Assembly: GCA_023461495.1 (NCBI GenBank)
Contig: JAEYLA010000112.1
Coordinates: forward strand, 1-15,269
DNA: 15,269 nt
Source: Bacillota bacterium
GTDB lineage: Bacteria > Bacillota > Clostridia > Christensenellales > CAG-138
Reading direction: 5' to 3'
Positions 1 through 7,480 of this stretch are shown here, piece by piece; the first letter of the stretch is position 1, and the number at the start of each line of letters is the position of its first letter. The notes under the pieces are model-generated. The model was not told where the DNA came from and did not search any database. It saw only the letters and a list, made by a program, of their open reading frames with translations. The translations under genes and the position numbers were made by a program.

Positions 1-496
1 TTGCGCCGCTGTTTTTGAGCACCTTGTCCGGGTGGATAAAGCCTGTTACGGCAAGGCCGTACTTCGGCTCGTCATCCAGTATGCTGTGCCCTCCGGTGAT
101 GATGGCCCCCGCTTCATACGCCTTTTCATACCCCCCGCGCAGCAGCCGGTGTACGGCGTCCTTTGGCATGTCCTCCGGGATACAGAGGATATTGAGCGCG
201 AGCTTTGGTTCCGCGCCCATGGCGTAAATATCAGAAAGCGCGTTTGTCGCGGCGATCTGGCCGAAGAGATACGGGTCATCCTCAATGGGCGGGAAAAAAT
301 CCACGGTCTGCACGATGGCGAGCGTATCGCTCACCTTGTAAACGGACGCGTCATCGCTTTTGTCAAAACCGACAAGCAGGTTCGGATCATGGTGCACCTG
401 TATGCCCTCAAGCAATTGGGAAAGCACGCCCGCGCCCACCTTCGCGCCGCAGCCCGCGCATTTTGCAAGCTTTGTAAGTTTGATGTCCTGTTCCAT
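1..496 (-). CDS. selD: Selenophosphate synthetase SelD (3' end beyond the window)
   Basis: Partial gene: 165 codons are visible and the frame is open at the left edge. SelD uses ATP to turn selenide into selenophosphate, the selenium donor for Sec-tRNA, selenouridine and the labile selenium of some molybdenum hydroxylases. The N-terminus has the catalytic-loop pattern AGCGAK, with Cys16 where many SelD proteins carry Cys or Sec and Lys19 following. Further SelD signatures are VGFDKSDDASVY, ATNALSDIYAMGAEP and TGGHS followed by DEPKYGLAVTG. The ATG at 496-494 is preceded by AGGAGAAC just downstream of the yqeB stop (10-nt gap), so selD is probably translated together with yqeB. No selA or selB is in the window, so whether this is an 'orphan' SelD serving only hydroxylases cannot be decided here. 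Identification is secure from the motifs. Confidence 0.96.
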   Translation of the reverse strand, partial: MEQDIKLTKLAKCAGCGAKVGAGVLSQLLEGIQVHHDPNLLVGFDKSDDASVYKVSDTLAIVQTVDFFPPIEDDPYLFGQIAATNALSDIYAMGAEPKLALNILCIPEDMPKDAVHRLLRGGYEKAYEAGAIITGGHSILDDEPKYGLAVTGFIHPDKVLKNSGA

Positions 497-506
497 AGGT
501 TCTCCT

Positions 507-1310
507 TTACCGTAACCCGATTGCCTTGAGCGGCGTCAGGCGGAGGATCGCTTCGAGTACGCCGCCGCCGATTGCAAGCGCCTTATCCGAAACTGTGTCG
601 CAATGCTCCACCTTGCCCCGCGGGTCCACGTCCCCGCTTTTCATGCCCGCATGCACCGGCGTGCCGTCCGGCAGTATGCCGCGCAGTACGCCCGCAATCT
701 GGGAAGTCACCGGCATGTCTCCGACATACCCCACGGTATCGCCCATAGCGACCAGCGCGCCGATTTCTTTCTTCTGCCTAAATACGCCGTCCCTTGGCGC
801 GCGCAGGATACGCTCCACCGTATAGCCGCCGATATTCCCCGGCGCGCCGGTATCCGGCAACGCGGAACCCGTGAGCAGTACGCGCCCGAGCGTATGACCG
901 CGCTGTGTTTCCACAACCGCGTGGCAGTCCTCCCCCGCCGTAAAGCCTGGCCCCACGCCGATCACAACCGGCGCGGCCGCGCGCGAGGTACCAAAGTTGC
1001 GCTTTGCCAAAATCGCATCCACCACAGCATCCGGCTGCAGCTCCCGGATGCAGGCGGCATCCGGGTCAACAAGTATCGCAATACGCCTGCAATGCATAAT
1101 GAACCGTGCCGAGCGGCCATCCTTTGCAAGCTCCGCTGTCACATCCTCCACAACAGCCTGTCCTTCCGTCACGGCACGGGAAAAACTCACCGACCTGCGT
1201 ATAGCGGTGGGATGGGCAATGTCCGTCATCGCAACGTCCATCCTTGCATGAAACAGCCGGAGCGCGATTCCGGTGGCAATATCGCCTGCGCCCCTTATGA
1301 CAACGAGCAT
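507..1310 (-). CDS. yqeB: YqeB-family selenium-dependent molybdenum hydroxylase maturation protein (EF2563 family)
   Basis: 267 residues. The start chosen is the ATG at 1310-1308, with AAGGAGCACC directly upstream; an in-frame upstream extension (to 1388) would only add a low-complexity Cys/Arg-rich tail. The protein opens with a Rossmann-type nucleotide-binding loop, VVIRGAGDIATG (residues 3-14), reminiscent of XdhC/CoxI maturation proteins. It also carries the family signature GVGPGFTAGEDCHAVVET followed by RGHTLGRVL. YqeB is known as a marker of genomes with selenium-dependent molybdenum hydroxylases; its biochemical step is unproven, and delivery or insertion of selenium at the molybdenum centre is the usual suggestion. 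The start lies inside the end of yqeC (16-bp overlap), and selD follows 10 nt after the stop, giving a three-gene unit. No odd features were seen. Confidence 0.9.
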   Translation of the reverse strand: MLVVIRGAGDIATGIALRLFHARMDVAMTDIAHPTAIRRSVSFSRAVTEGQAVVEDVTAELAKDGRSARFIMHCRRIAILVDPDAACIRELQPDAVVDAILAKRNFGTSRAAAPVVIGVGPGFTAGEDCHAVVETQRGHTLGRVLLTGSALPDTGAPGNIGGYTVERILRAPRDGVFRQKKEIGALVAMGDTVGYVGDMPVTSQIAGVLRGILPDGTPVHAGMKSGDVDPRGKVEHCDTVSDKALAIGGGVLEAILRLTPLKAIGLR

Positions 1311-1966
1311 GGTGCTCCTTCCGTATGCAGCGCGCCTGCAGCAACTGGGCAGGCAAGATATCTTGCCGCATCCCTTGCCGCATCCCATTGCGCGCCTGTT
1401 TCTACTTTATTCATGTAAACAATGTCGTGCAGCGCTTCTATGCGCGCCACATTTGCCGCGTCCAGCGGCGTCACGGTATGGTAAAGCCCCACATTGAGGA
1501 GCTTTGCGTACAGTTCCGGCCGGTGCGCCGCCGTAATAACGGTCTTTCCTATGCCGTCAATCCCCATCACCAATATGGTCTTGTTTGCTTCCCTGGGAAT
1601 CACGGGTTCGTTTTGTGCGTGCGCTTTTAATGGCCTGCTCTTGGAGCCATCCGCCTCGCACAGCACATAATCGGCCTGGCGCATCAGCATGGGGATGTCT
1701 GAAAGCGTCAGCGTCAGCTTTCCTTCCGGCGTTTTGTTGCCTACGCAAATCAGGCTTTGCGCCTGCAGCGCGTAAGCAATCTCCCGCTCCATTGGAGAAA
1801 GCAGCGGAATCCCCTGCGGCGGGAGCATTTTTGCGGTGGCGCAGATGATCACGCTGCCCGTTCCCAAAAGCTCCGCGGCAAGACGCAGCATCAGCGTGGT
1901 TTTTCCTCCGCCGCCGATGATTGCCGTGACCCCGCGCGCAATCCCCAAAATTTCCGAAAATCCCAC
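1295..1966 (-). CDS. yqeC: YqeC-family selenium-dependent hydroxylase accessory protein, P-loop NTPase-like
   Basis: 223 residues from a GTG start at 1966-1964. GTG is chosen because GGGAGGA sits 6 nt upstream and no in-frame ATG fits better. A P-loop GGGGKTT is at residues 18-24. The family motif CEADGSKSRPLKAH lies around residues 103-116, and VYMNKVE near residue 183 resembles an NKxD-type base-recognition motif. The protein is soluble, with no membrane segments or signal peptide. YqeC proteins occur almost only beside yqeB, selD and molybdenum hydroxylases; the function is unassigned, but a nucleotide-dependent step in cofactor maturation is plausible. It is the first gene of the leftward yqeC-yqeB-selD unit, with an extended -10 promoter about 23 nt upstream of the start. 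Family call is firm; the molecular role is inference. Confidence 0.88.
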   Translation of the reverse strand: MGFSEILGIARGVTAIIGGGGKTTLMLRLAAELLGTGSVIICATAKMLPPQGIPLLSPMEREIAYALQAQSLICVGNKTPEGKLTLTLSDIPMLMRQADYVLCEADGSKSRPLKAHAQNEPVIPREANKTILVMGIDGIGKTVITAAHRPELYAKLLNVGLYHTVTPLDAANVARIEALHDIVYMNKVETGAQWDAARDAARYLACPVAAGALHTEGAPCSLS

Positions 1967-1995
1967 CGGTTCCTCCCATGCGTTGTTCTCATTTC

Positions 1996-2025
1996 AGAAT
2001 AGCACCCACAAATCCTGCTTGTCAA
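1996..2025 (-). promoter_or_regulatory. Promoter of yqeC-yqeB-selD
   Basis: On the minus strand a perfect -35 TTGACA (2025-2020) is followed 18 nt later by an extended -10, TGC-TATTCT (-10 hexamer at 2001-1996). Transcription should start near 1989, leaving a short leader with GGGAGGA before the GTG of yqeC. The -35 overlaps that of the divergent promoter. Confidence 0.7.
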
Positions 2026-2048
2026 TCTGACCGGATCCGTATTAAAAT
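2019..2048 (+). promoter_or_regulatory. Promoter of the modE-like gene, probably giving a leaderless transcript
   Basis: TTGTCA (2019-2024) is followed after 18 nt by TAAAAT (2043-2048). The expected +1 falls at about 2054-2056, on the ATG at 2056, and no Shine-Dalgarno is visible upstream of that ATG. Its -35 shares the bases TGTCA/TGACA with the opposing yqeC promoter, so RNA polymerase could engage only one at a time. Confidence 0.6.
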
Positions 2049-2055
2049 CTACAGT

Positions 2056-2433
2056 ATGAACAAGCAAAAACAGATGCGTCCCGTACTTTCCGTGCGGCTG
2101 TACACGGATGAAAAATGCTTCGGCCCCGGCATTGCGGAGCTTCTTTCTCGCGTCCGGGATATGCACTCGCTGCGCTCCGCCGCCATCTCCATGAACATGG
2201 CATACTCCAAAGCGTGGAAAATTGTAAAAGAGAGTGAGGACGCGCTTGGCTTCAAGCTGCTTTCGAGCACCACCGGCGGCCAGCACGGCGGCGGCGCGGT
2301 GCTCACGGAAGAAGGCAGCGCGCTACTGAACGCATACAGGCAATATGTTCTGGATGTGAAGACGGCGGCCCAAAAGCTCTTTGACGAGCGGTTTGGCACG
2401 CAAGAGGCGGACACCGGGCATGAATCGATATAA
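2056..2433 (+). CDS. ModE-type winged helix-turn-helix regulator lacking a molybdate-sensor domain
   Basis: 125 residues from the ATG at 2056; a longer frame from 1978 would run through the promoter region and is rejected. Residues 37-60 form the helix-turn-helix (HSLRSAAISMNMAYSKAWKI) and residues 74-84 the glycine-rich wing GGQHGGGAVLT, both typical of the N-terminal domain of ModE and related LysR-like regulators. Full ModE is about 260 residues and ends in paired Mop/TOBE domains that bind molybdate. Here the protein stops soon after the dimerisation helix, so no molybdate-binding part is present. Such stand-alone domains are common in anaerobes and are often annotated only as LysR-type or winged-helix proteins. 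The gene ends in a 14-bp overlap with the serine hydrolase gene. It may regulate the molybdenum-enzyme genes around it; the target is inferred. Confidence 0.85.
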   Translation: MNKQKQMRPVLSVRLYTDEKCFGPGIAELLSRVRDMHSLRSAAISMNMAYSKAWKIVKESEDALGFKLLSSTTGGQHGGGAVLTEEGSALLNAYRQYVLDVKTAAQKLFDERFGTQEADTGHESI

Positions 2434-3412
2434 TCGCCTGTCTATCGACCCTGCGTTTCGCGGCTGTATCCTTATTACACAGCGCGGAGAAACGCTTTTT
2501 TCATACGCTTCGGGTGATGCCGACCTTGCAAACGGGCGTCCCAACACGCTGGATACAAAGTTTCCCACCGCATCCGCAGGGAAAGTATTCGTTGCGACGG
2601 CCGTCCTCCAGCTTCTTGAACAAGGCAGGCTGCAGGTAGCGGATACGCTTGGTCAGCTATTGCCCTTTCCGCTTCATTGCGTTGACCCTGCAATCACAAT
2701 CGGGCAGCTCTTGACCCACACCTCCGGGATACCGGATTATTTTGATGAATCGGTCATGGAGGACTACAGCGCGCTTTGGAAGGACATCCCGAATTATAGC
2801 ATTCGTTCCTCCAAGGATCTTTTGCCACTCTTTTGGGACAAGCCGATGTCGTATGCCCCCGGAGAACGCTTCCAATACAACAACGCAGGTTACGTCATGC
2901 TGGGGCTGGTCATAGAAGCGATCGCTCGCATGCCGTTTGATGCGTTCCTGTCCGAGGCTGTATTCCGTCCGGCAGGCATGTGCGATACCGGGTATTACGA
3001 ATTGGACCGGCTTCCAAAGAACTGCGCCAACGCCTACCTGTTTGATGAAGCGACAGGCGAATTCTATACCAACATCTACAGTGTGGATGCAAAAGGCACG
3101 GGCGCCGGAGGCGCGTTTACAACCGTGACGGATATCAGCCGCTTTTGGAACACGCTTTTTCGCGGAACGCTGCTGCGTCCGGATACCGTAACGCATATGA
3201 TAACGCCGCAGGTTTCAGCGCATACAAGCCGGTATGGATATGGGGTCTGGCTGTATAAAGATACCCGCGTCCCCTACATTCAGGGATCCGACCCGGGCGT
3301 GAGCTTCTTCTCCTCCTATGATCCTGCCGCATCTCTTTGCATGACGTTGGTCAGCAATTATGCAGATCACGTATGGAAATTGCATAGAAGGATCCTCGAA
3401 CAACTGGGATAA
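2420..3412 (+). CDS. Serine hydrolase of the class C beta-lactamase / penicillin-binding-protein-like family
   Basis: 330 residues from the ATG at 2420, which overlaps the end of the modE-like gene by 14 bp; translation is probably coupled. The SxxK catalytic tetrad is S52-A-G-K55 and the YxN motif is Y153-N-N155. The third motif region appears as GSDPG (289-293) rather than a KTG. HTSGIPDY (100-107) is also typical of the family. No signal peptide or membrane segment is visible, so unlike most relatives it looks cytoplasmic. Members act as esterases, amidases, D-aminopeptidases or beta-lactam hydrolases, and the substrate cannot be read from sequence. Its link to a molybdenum-type regulator suggests an amide or ester compound related to the hydroxylase pathway, but that is speculation. 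Family call is firm, function open. Confidence 0.88.
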   Translation: MNRYNRLSIDPAFRGCILITQRGETLFSYASGDADLANGRPNTLDTKFPTASAGKVFVATAVLQLLEQGRLQVADTLGQLLPFPLHCVDPAITIGQLLTHTSGIPDYFDESVMEDYSALWKDIPNYSIRSSKDLLPLFWDKPMSYAPGERFQYNNAGYVMLGLVIEAIARMPFDAFLSEAVFRPAGMCDTGYYELDRLPKNCANAYLFDEATGEFYTNIYSVDAKGTGAGGAFTTVTDISRFWNTLFRGTLLRPDTVTHMITPQVSAHTSRYGYGVWLYKDTRVPYIQGSDPGVSFFSSYDPAASLCMTLVSNYADHVWKLHRRILEQLG

Positions 3413-3417
3413 ACGTC

Positions 3418-3446
3418 AGGGCGGCAATTGCCGCCCTTATTATATG
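3418..3446. terminator. Convergent hairpin terminator between the serine hydrolase and YciI-like genes
   Basis: A perfect inverted repeat, AGGGCGGC-AATT-GCCGCCCT (3418-3437), lies 5 nt after the serine hydrolase stop, followed by TTATTATAT on the plus strand. The tail is only moderately T-rich. On the minus strand it lies just after the YciI-like gene with no T-run, so it may work mainly for the plus strand. Confidence 0.65.
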
Positions 3447-3450
3447 TTGA

Positions 3451-3741
3451 TCATGATATGCCGTAGTTGTTTTCTTTGTTTGCCCAATCAAGCGTCCGGA
3501 TGGAGTACGTTTTGTATCCGCCGCTGACAAACGGGTCGCTCTGTGCGGCAGCGTGCGCCTCCTCCAGGGAACCTGCCCGGAGGAGCACCATACCGCCCGG
3601 ATAATCCGTGAACGGACCGCAAACCACAAGCCTGCCCGCTTCATCAAGCGCCTTCAGGTGCGCCACATGCTGCGCTACCGCCTCAACGGTCAACGGCTTG
3701 CCGTTTTCGAGCAGGATCAGGTACAGGCGTTGTTTCGGCAT
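3451..3741 (-). CDS. YciI-like small protein (YCII-related domain) at the end of the xdh operon
   Basis: 96 residues. The YCII pattern is clear: H25 in AQHVAHLKAL, then LVVCGPFTDYPGG (residues 38-50) and the SLEEA...SDPF stretch (58-71). The fold is a ferredoxin-like alpha/beta barrel, usually dimeric, with a conserved His and Asp suspected to be catalytic; relatives include muconolactone isomerase-like and halo-aromatic-acting proteins, but most have no known reaction. The gene begins 5 nt after the xdhC stop, and its weak AAAGG ribosome site lies inside the end of xdhC, so it is a true last member of the xdhABC operon. It could process a product of the hydroxylase, for example a lactam or ring-opened intermediate; this is speculative. 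It ends just before the convergent hairpin. Confidence 0.85.
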   Translation of the reverse strand: MPKQRLYLILLENGKPLTVEAVAQHVAHLKALDEAGRLVVCGPFTDYPGGMVLLRAGSLEEAHAAAQSDPFVSGGYKTYSIRTLDWANKENNYGIS

Positions 3742-3746
3742 ACCGA

Positions 3747-4238
3747 TTATGCCTTTGCCGCCGCAAGCCGCTGCTTCATGGTTTTTTCCACGGCGTTTAA
3801 AATATTTTCATATCCCGTGCACCGGCAAAGATGCCCGGCAAGCAGCTTTCTGAGCTCCTCACGCGTGTACTCGTGGCCGGACTCTAAAAGCTCCACAGCC
3901 GTCATGATAAAGCCGGGCGTACAGAAGCCGCACTGGACGGCGCCTTCTTCAATAAACGCCTGCTGGATATCCGCAAGTTCGCCGTTGGGGCCTAACAGGC
4001 TCTCCAGCGTGCGGATGCTCTTGCCTTCCGCCCAGACCGCGAGGTAAATGCAGGAATTGAAGCACTCGCCGTCGACGATGACGTTGCAAGCGCCGCACTC
4101 GCCGACCTCGCAGCCCTTTTTCACGCTGGTCAGCCGGTATTCATTGCGCAGCATATCCGTGAGCGAAGCGCGCATATCCACATAATTGGCCACTTCTTTG
4201 CCGTTTATGGTACAGCGCACCAATTGCATCTGTTTCAT
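3747..4238 (-). CDS. xdhC: Xanthine dehydrogenase-type iron-sulfur subunit (two [2Fe-2S] clusters)
   Basis: 163 residues, the usual length for the small subunit of molybdenum hydroxylases. The plant-type [2Fe-2S] cluster ligands are C43, C48, C51 and C63 (KKGCEVGECGAC...SC). The second, helical-domain cluster uses C103, C106, C138 and C140 (CGFCTPG...CRCTGY). All eight cysteines are present. The subunit carries electrons from the molybdenum centre of XdhA to the FAD of XdhB. The start at 4238 has GGGAGG 6 nt upstream and overlaps the xdhB stop in an ATGA, a classic coupled arrangement. The subunit order A-B-C matches E. coli xdhABC. Note the name clash: this xdhC is the iron-sulfur subunit, not the XdhC/CoxI maturation chaperone. 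Confidence 0.93.
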   Translation of the reverse strand: MKQMQLVRCTINGKEVANYVDMRASLTDMLRNEYRLTSVKKGCEVGECGACNVIVDGECFNSCIYLAVWAEGKSIRTLESLLGPNGELADIQQAFIEEGAVQCGFCTPGFIMTAVELLESGHEYTREELRKLLAGHLCRCTGYENILNAVEKTMKQRLAAAKA

Positions 4239-5116
4239 AGCGTACCTCCCGCAAGCTCAATGGCGCGGATAAACGCGCGCTTGGTCAATTCCTCTACCAG
4301 TTGCAGGCGCAGCTCCTTGCTGGCGCGCCAGCTCGTGCGCGGGTTGACGTCAAGAAGCGACGCGGTTCCGGCGGCCTCCACGGTTTCCATGGAGACGGGT
4401 TTTCCGTTTGCAGCGGCTTCCGCGCTTGGCGCGCGCATGGGCACGGGGCCCGCGACGCCGAACGCGACGCGCATGCGCTCCACCGTCTTTTTATCCTCCG
4501 ACAGGCGCACGTTCACGGAACAGCCCAGGGTGGCAATATCCATAGCGTTGCGCATGGCATACTTGATATAGTTCCCCTTGCAGCTTTCATAGCTTTCCCT
4601 GGGGATGCGGATGGCCGTCAGCAGCTCCGCAGGCTGCAAGGCCACCTTGCCCGCCTTTACATAAAACTCCTGAATAGGAAGCTGCCGCACACCTTCGGGG
4701 CCGGTCAGTTCCATAACGGCGTCCCAGGCGACGAGCGTCGCGCCCGAATCCGCGCTTGTCACGCCGTTGCAGGTGTTGCCGCCGATGGTGCCGATGTTCC
4801 TTACCTGCGGGCCGCCCACCTCATTGACCGCTTCACCAAGAACATTGATGTATTTCTGGATCAGCGGATGCTTGGTAACGTGCGTAAAGCTCGTCATCGG
4901 GAGGATGCGGAGCGTGCCGTCCTCTTCCATCGTCACGCCGCGCAGCTCATCAAGCTTCTGGATGCTCACAAGCGTTGCGCCCGCCAAGCGCCCTTCGCGG
5001 ATCTGTACCAGCACGTCGCTTCCACCCGCGATGATCTTTGCCTCAGGATGCTGTTGGAGCAGTTCAATGGCATGAGGTACGGAAGTCGCCTCATATAATG
5101 CTTCGATATCGTACAT
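4235..5116 (-). CDS. xdhB: Xanthine dehydrogenase-type FAD-binding subunit
   Basis: 293 residues, nearly the length of E. coli XdhB and recognisably similar along its length. FAD-binding motifs are IAGGSDVLVQI (29-39) and GGPQVRNIGTIGGNTCNG (101-118), followed by TSADSG. Later conserved stretches are KYAMRNAMDIATLGC and the C-terminal RTSWRASKELRL. The subunit passes electrons from the iron-sulfur subunit to an acceptor, NAD+ or another carrier; the acceptor cannot be read here. It starts 5 nt after the xdhA stop and overlaps xdhC by 4 bp. It is the only FAD subunit gene in the window, which matters because the second hydroxylase (8306-10864) lacks one. Confidence 0.93.
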   Translation of the reverse strand: MYDIEALYEATSVPHAIELLQQHPEAKIIAGGSDVLVQIREGRLAGATLVSIQKLDELRGVTMEEDGTLRILPMTSFTHVTKHPLIQKYINVLGEAVNEVGGPQVRNIGTIGGNTCNGVTSADSGATLVAWDAVMELTGPEGVRQLPIQEFYVKAGKVALQPAELLTAIRIPRESYESCKGNYIKYAMRNAMDIATLGCSVNVRLSEDKKTVERMRVAFGVAGPVPMRAPSAEAAANGKPVSMETVEAAGTASLLDVNPRTSWRASKELRLQLVEELTKRAFIRAIELAGGTL

Positions 5117-5121
5117 ACTGT

Positions 5122-7431
5122 TTAGCTCCGTCCTTCCTTGCGCGAAATAAGGCCCGCCTGCTGAAATGCAGGGAAGAGCACGTGCGGGGTAAGCGGGATT
5201 TTGTTCACGGAAACACCGGTCGCGTTGAGTACGGCATTGCGGATCGCGGGCGCGCCCGAAACCGTGGGCGGTTCGCCCAGCGCTTTCGTGCCATACGCGC
5301 TTGTCGGCTCATAGTTTTCCACAAACTGCGCCTCCAGATGCGGATGGTCCATGAACGTGGACAATTTATAATCGAGGAGATTGTCATTGAGCGGCTTTCC
5401 GGTCTTTTCGTCAAAGAGCATCTGTTCGCCAAGCCCGAAGCCGATGGCCATGCTCATGCCGCCGTGTACCTGTGCCTCCGCAAGCTGGGGATTGATGAGC
5501 TTTCCGCAGTCATGCACGTTAACCATATCCAGAAGCTTTACCTTGCCCAGAGGAATATCCACCTCCACCTCCGCGAAGGTGCATCCAAAGCTGTAGGCAT
5601 TGGTCTTGCACTGGTAGGTGCTCTCCGCCGTCAGATGCTCGGAGTGTACCGTGCTGTAAAGCACTTCCGTCGCAAGCTCGCCCAGGGGGGCGATCACCTT
5701 GTTGTTGTTGGACTTGTGCACAATATTGCCGTCCACAATATCAAGGTCAAGGATCTGGAAACGGTAGAGTTCATGCGCGTGACCAAGGATTTTCTGTTTG
5801 AGCATCTCAGCCGTCTGCCGGACGGCCATGCCGCCCACATAGGTCTGGCGGGACGCATAAGCGCCCGTTCCGAACGGGGTAATATCCGTATCTTGCGTGC
5901 TCACCACATGCACATCCTGAAACGGGATGCCCAACGTCTCGGACGTCATCTGCGCAAACGCGGTATCAGCTCCCTGGCCGATTTCGGTTTCCGCAAGCTG
6001 TATCTGCACAGAGCCATCCTGATTGAGTACCATGCGGCAGGAGGATACTTCAAGGGAAATCGGCCATACGGCGGTGTTGTACCAGAAGATGGACATGCCT
6101 ACGCCGCGGCGGATGGGCCCCGTCTGGTTTTCATAGAGCTTACGCTTTTCTTCCCACTTGATATACGCTTTGCCCTTTTCCATACACTGGTTAAAGCTGT
6201 CAAAATAGTTGACGTTCTTGGAGAAGGGATCGCAATACCCAACGGGCATCATGTTGAGTTTGCGAAACGCCATCGGCTCCATGTTGATGGTTTTCGCAAT
6301 ATCGTCCGTGTGGCTTTCCACCGCGAACATGGATTGCGGGATGCCGTAACCGCGCATGGCGCCCGCCGTAGGCAGGTTGGTGAATATTGTGTAGCCCTCC
6401 ACCTTTTTCGCCTTTTCATCGTTATAAAGCTGCTTGAAGCCGGACATCGCCTTAGAGCATATGCTGTGCCCGTGCGATGCGTACGCACCCTGGTTGGAGA
6501 AATACTGCGCGCCGCGCGCAACAATCCTGCCGTTCGGACGGACATAGGTGGTCAGGTGGATTTTCATTGCATGGCGCACACGGGTAGCAAAGAACGTCTC
6601 TTCGCGCGTAAGCTCCAGCTTTACAAGCCTGCCGCCCACCTGCTGTGACAAATAAGCGTTGAGGGGTTCATACAGAACATCCTGCTTGTTGCCGAAGCCG
6701 CCACCAAGGTAGGGCTTTATGACGCGCACGCTGCCCCAGGGGATTCCCAGCGCCTGGCCGATCACGCGCCGCGTAATATGCGGAATCTGCGTGGAGGAGA
6801 CGACCGTCATCTTGCTGCCTTCCATATAGGCATAGGAAATCGGCGGCTCAATGTGGCAGTGCTGGACAATGGGCGTCTCATACCAGCCTTCTACTTTAAT
6901 AAGCCCTTCTTCCTTTATGGCCTCTTCAAAGTTTCCCTCTTCCGAGCCGGTGTGGGCAAGGATGTTGTTCGGGTACGCCGCATGCAGCTGCAGCACGCCG
7001 TCCTTCATCGATTCAAGGGGATCAATCACCACCGGGTATTCCTCATACTCGACCTTGATGGCTTTGAGCGCGCGGGAAGCGGCGACCTCATCCTCCGCAA
7101 CGACGGCGGCAATGTTATCCCCATACAGGCGCACGCGCTTGTTCAAGAGCAGCATATCCGCAACGTCCTGATGGGACGGGTCGGTTGACCATGGATGCCC
7201 CGCCACGGGAAACGGACGCTCGGGTACGTCGAAGCAGGTGATGAGTTTCACAACACCGGGCACCTTGAGCGCTTCGCTGATGTCCATCTTCGTAACAAGA
7301 CCGTTGGCGATTTTGGAATGAAGCACCTTTGCAATCAGCGCATTCTTTTCCACAAGATCGTCGGTGTATTTTGCCCTGCCGGTTACCTTATCAAATGCGT
7401 CTATGCGCGGAACGCTTTTTCCTACGCTCAT
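5122..7431 (-). CDS. xdhA: Xanthine dehydrogenase-type molybdenum-binding subunit
   Basis: 769 residues from the ATG at 7431-7429, with GGAGGG 8 nt upstream; a TTG start 15 bp earlier would sit inside that ribosome site. Domain order is the small Ald_Xan_dh N-terminal domain (about 10-135), then two molybdenum-cofactor-binding domains. Motifs seen are SSTQ (Gln215), LGGGFGNKQD (242-251), AGAMRGYG (356-363, Arg360) and KALGEPP with Glu720 as the expected active-site base. The protein resembles E. coli XdhA throughout, including FGNKQD. Compared with mammalian xanthine oxidase, the substrate-binding Glu is Gln250 here, and the substrate-binding Arg position seems to hold Lys327. The 'xanthine' label is therefore by family, and the true substrate may differ. 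It is first in a four-gene operon with xdhB, xdhC and the YciI-like gene. Confidence 0.93.
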   Translation of the reverse strand: MSVGKSVPRIDAFDKVTGRAKYTDDLVEKNALIAKVLHSKIANGLVTKMDISEALKVPGVVKLITCFDVPERPFPVAGHPWSTDPSHQDVADMLLLNKRVRLYGDNIAAVVAEDEVAASRALKAIKVEYEEYPVVIDPLESMKDGVLQLHAAYPNNILAHTGSEEGNFEEAIKEEGLIKVEGWYETPIVQHCHIEPPISYAYMEGSKMTVVSSTQIPHITRRVIGQALGIPWGSVRVIKPYLGGGFGNKQDVLYEPLNAYLSQQVGGRLVKLELTREETFFATRVRHAMKIHLTTYVRPNGRIVARGAQYFSNQGAYASHGHSICSKAMSGFKQLYNDEKAKKVEGYTIFTNLPTAGAMRGYGIPQSMFAVESHTDDIAKTINMEPMAFRKLNMMPVGYCDPFSKNVNYFDSFNQCMEKGKAYIKWEEKRKLYENQTGPIRRGVGMSIFWYNTAVWPISLEVSSCRMVLNQDGSVQIQLAETEIGQGADTAFAQMTSETLGIPFQDVHVVSTQDTDITPFGTGAYASRQTYVGGMAVRQTAEMLKQKILGHAHELYRFQILDLDIVDGNIVHKSNNNKVIAPLGELATEVLYSTVHSEHLTAESTYQCKTNAYSFGCTFAEVEVDIPLGKVKLLDMVNVHDCGKLINPQLAEAQVHGGMSMAIGFGLGEQMLFDEKTGKPLNDNLLDYKLSTFMDHPHLEAQFVENYEPTSAYGTKALGEPPTVSGAPAIRNAVLNATGVSVNKIPLTPHVLFPAFQQAGLISRKEGRS

Positions 7432-7480
7432 ACGCCAACCCTCCAAGCTAACAGATTTTTTTTGCCGCTTACTTTTTTTG

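Noticed and set aside
603..1418. Plus-strand open frame over yqeB
   Set aside because: Opposes the conserved YqeB frame with its strong ribosome site; His/Arg-rich with no recognisable motif.
5038..6648. Long plus-strand open frame (536 codons) inside xdhA/xdhB
   Set aside because: It is antisense to clearly recognisable XdhA and XdhB, has an Arg/His/Leu-rich composition with no known domain and no good ribosome site; it reflects GC-biased codon use.
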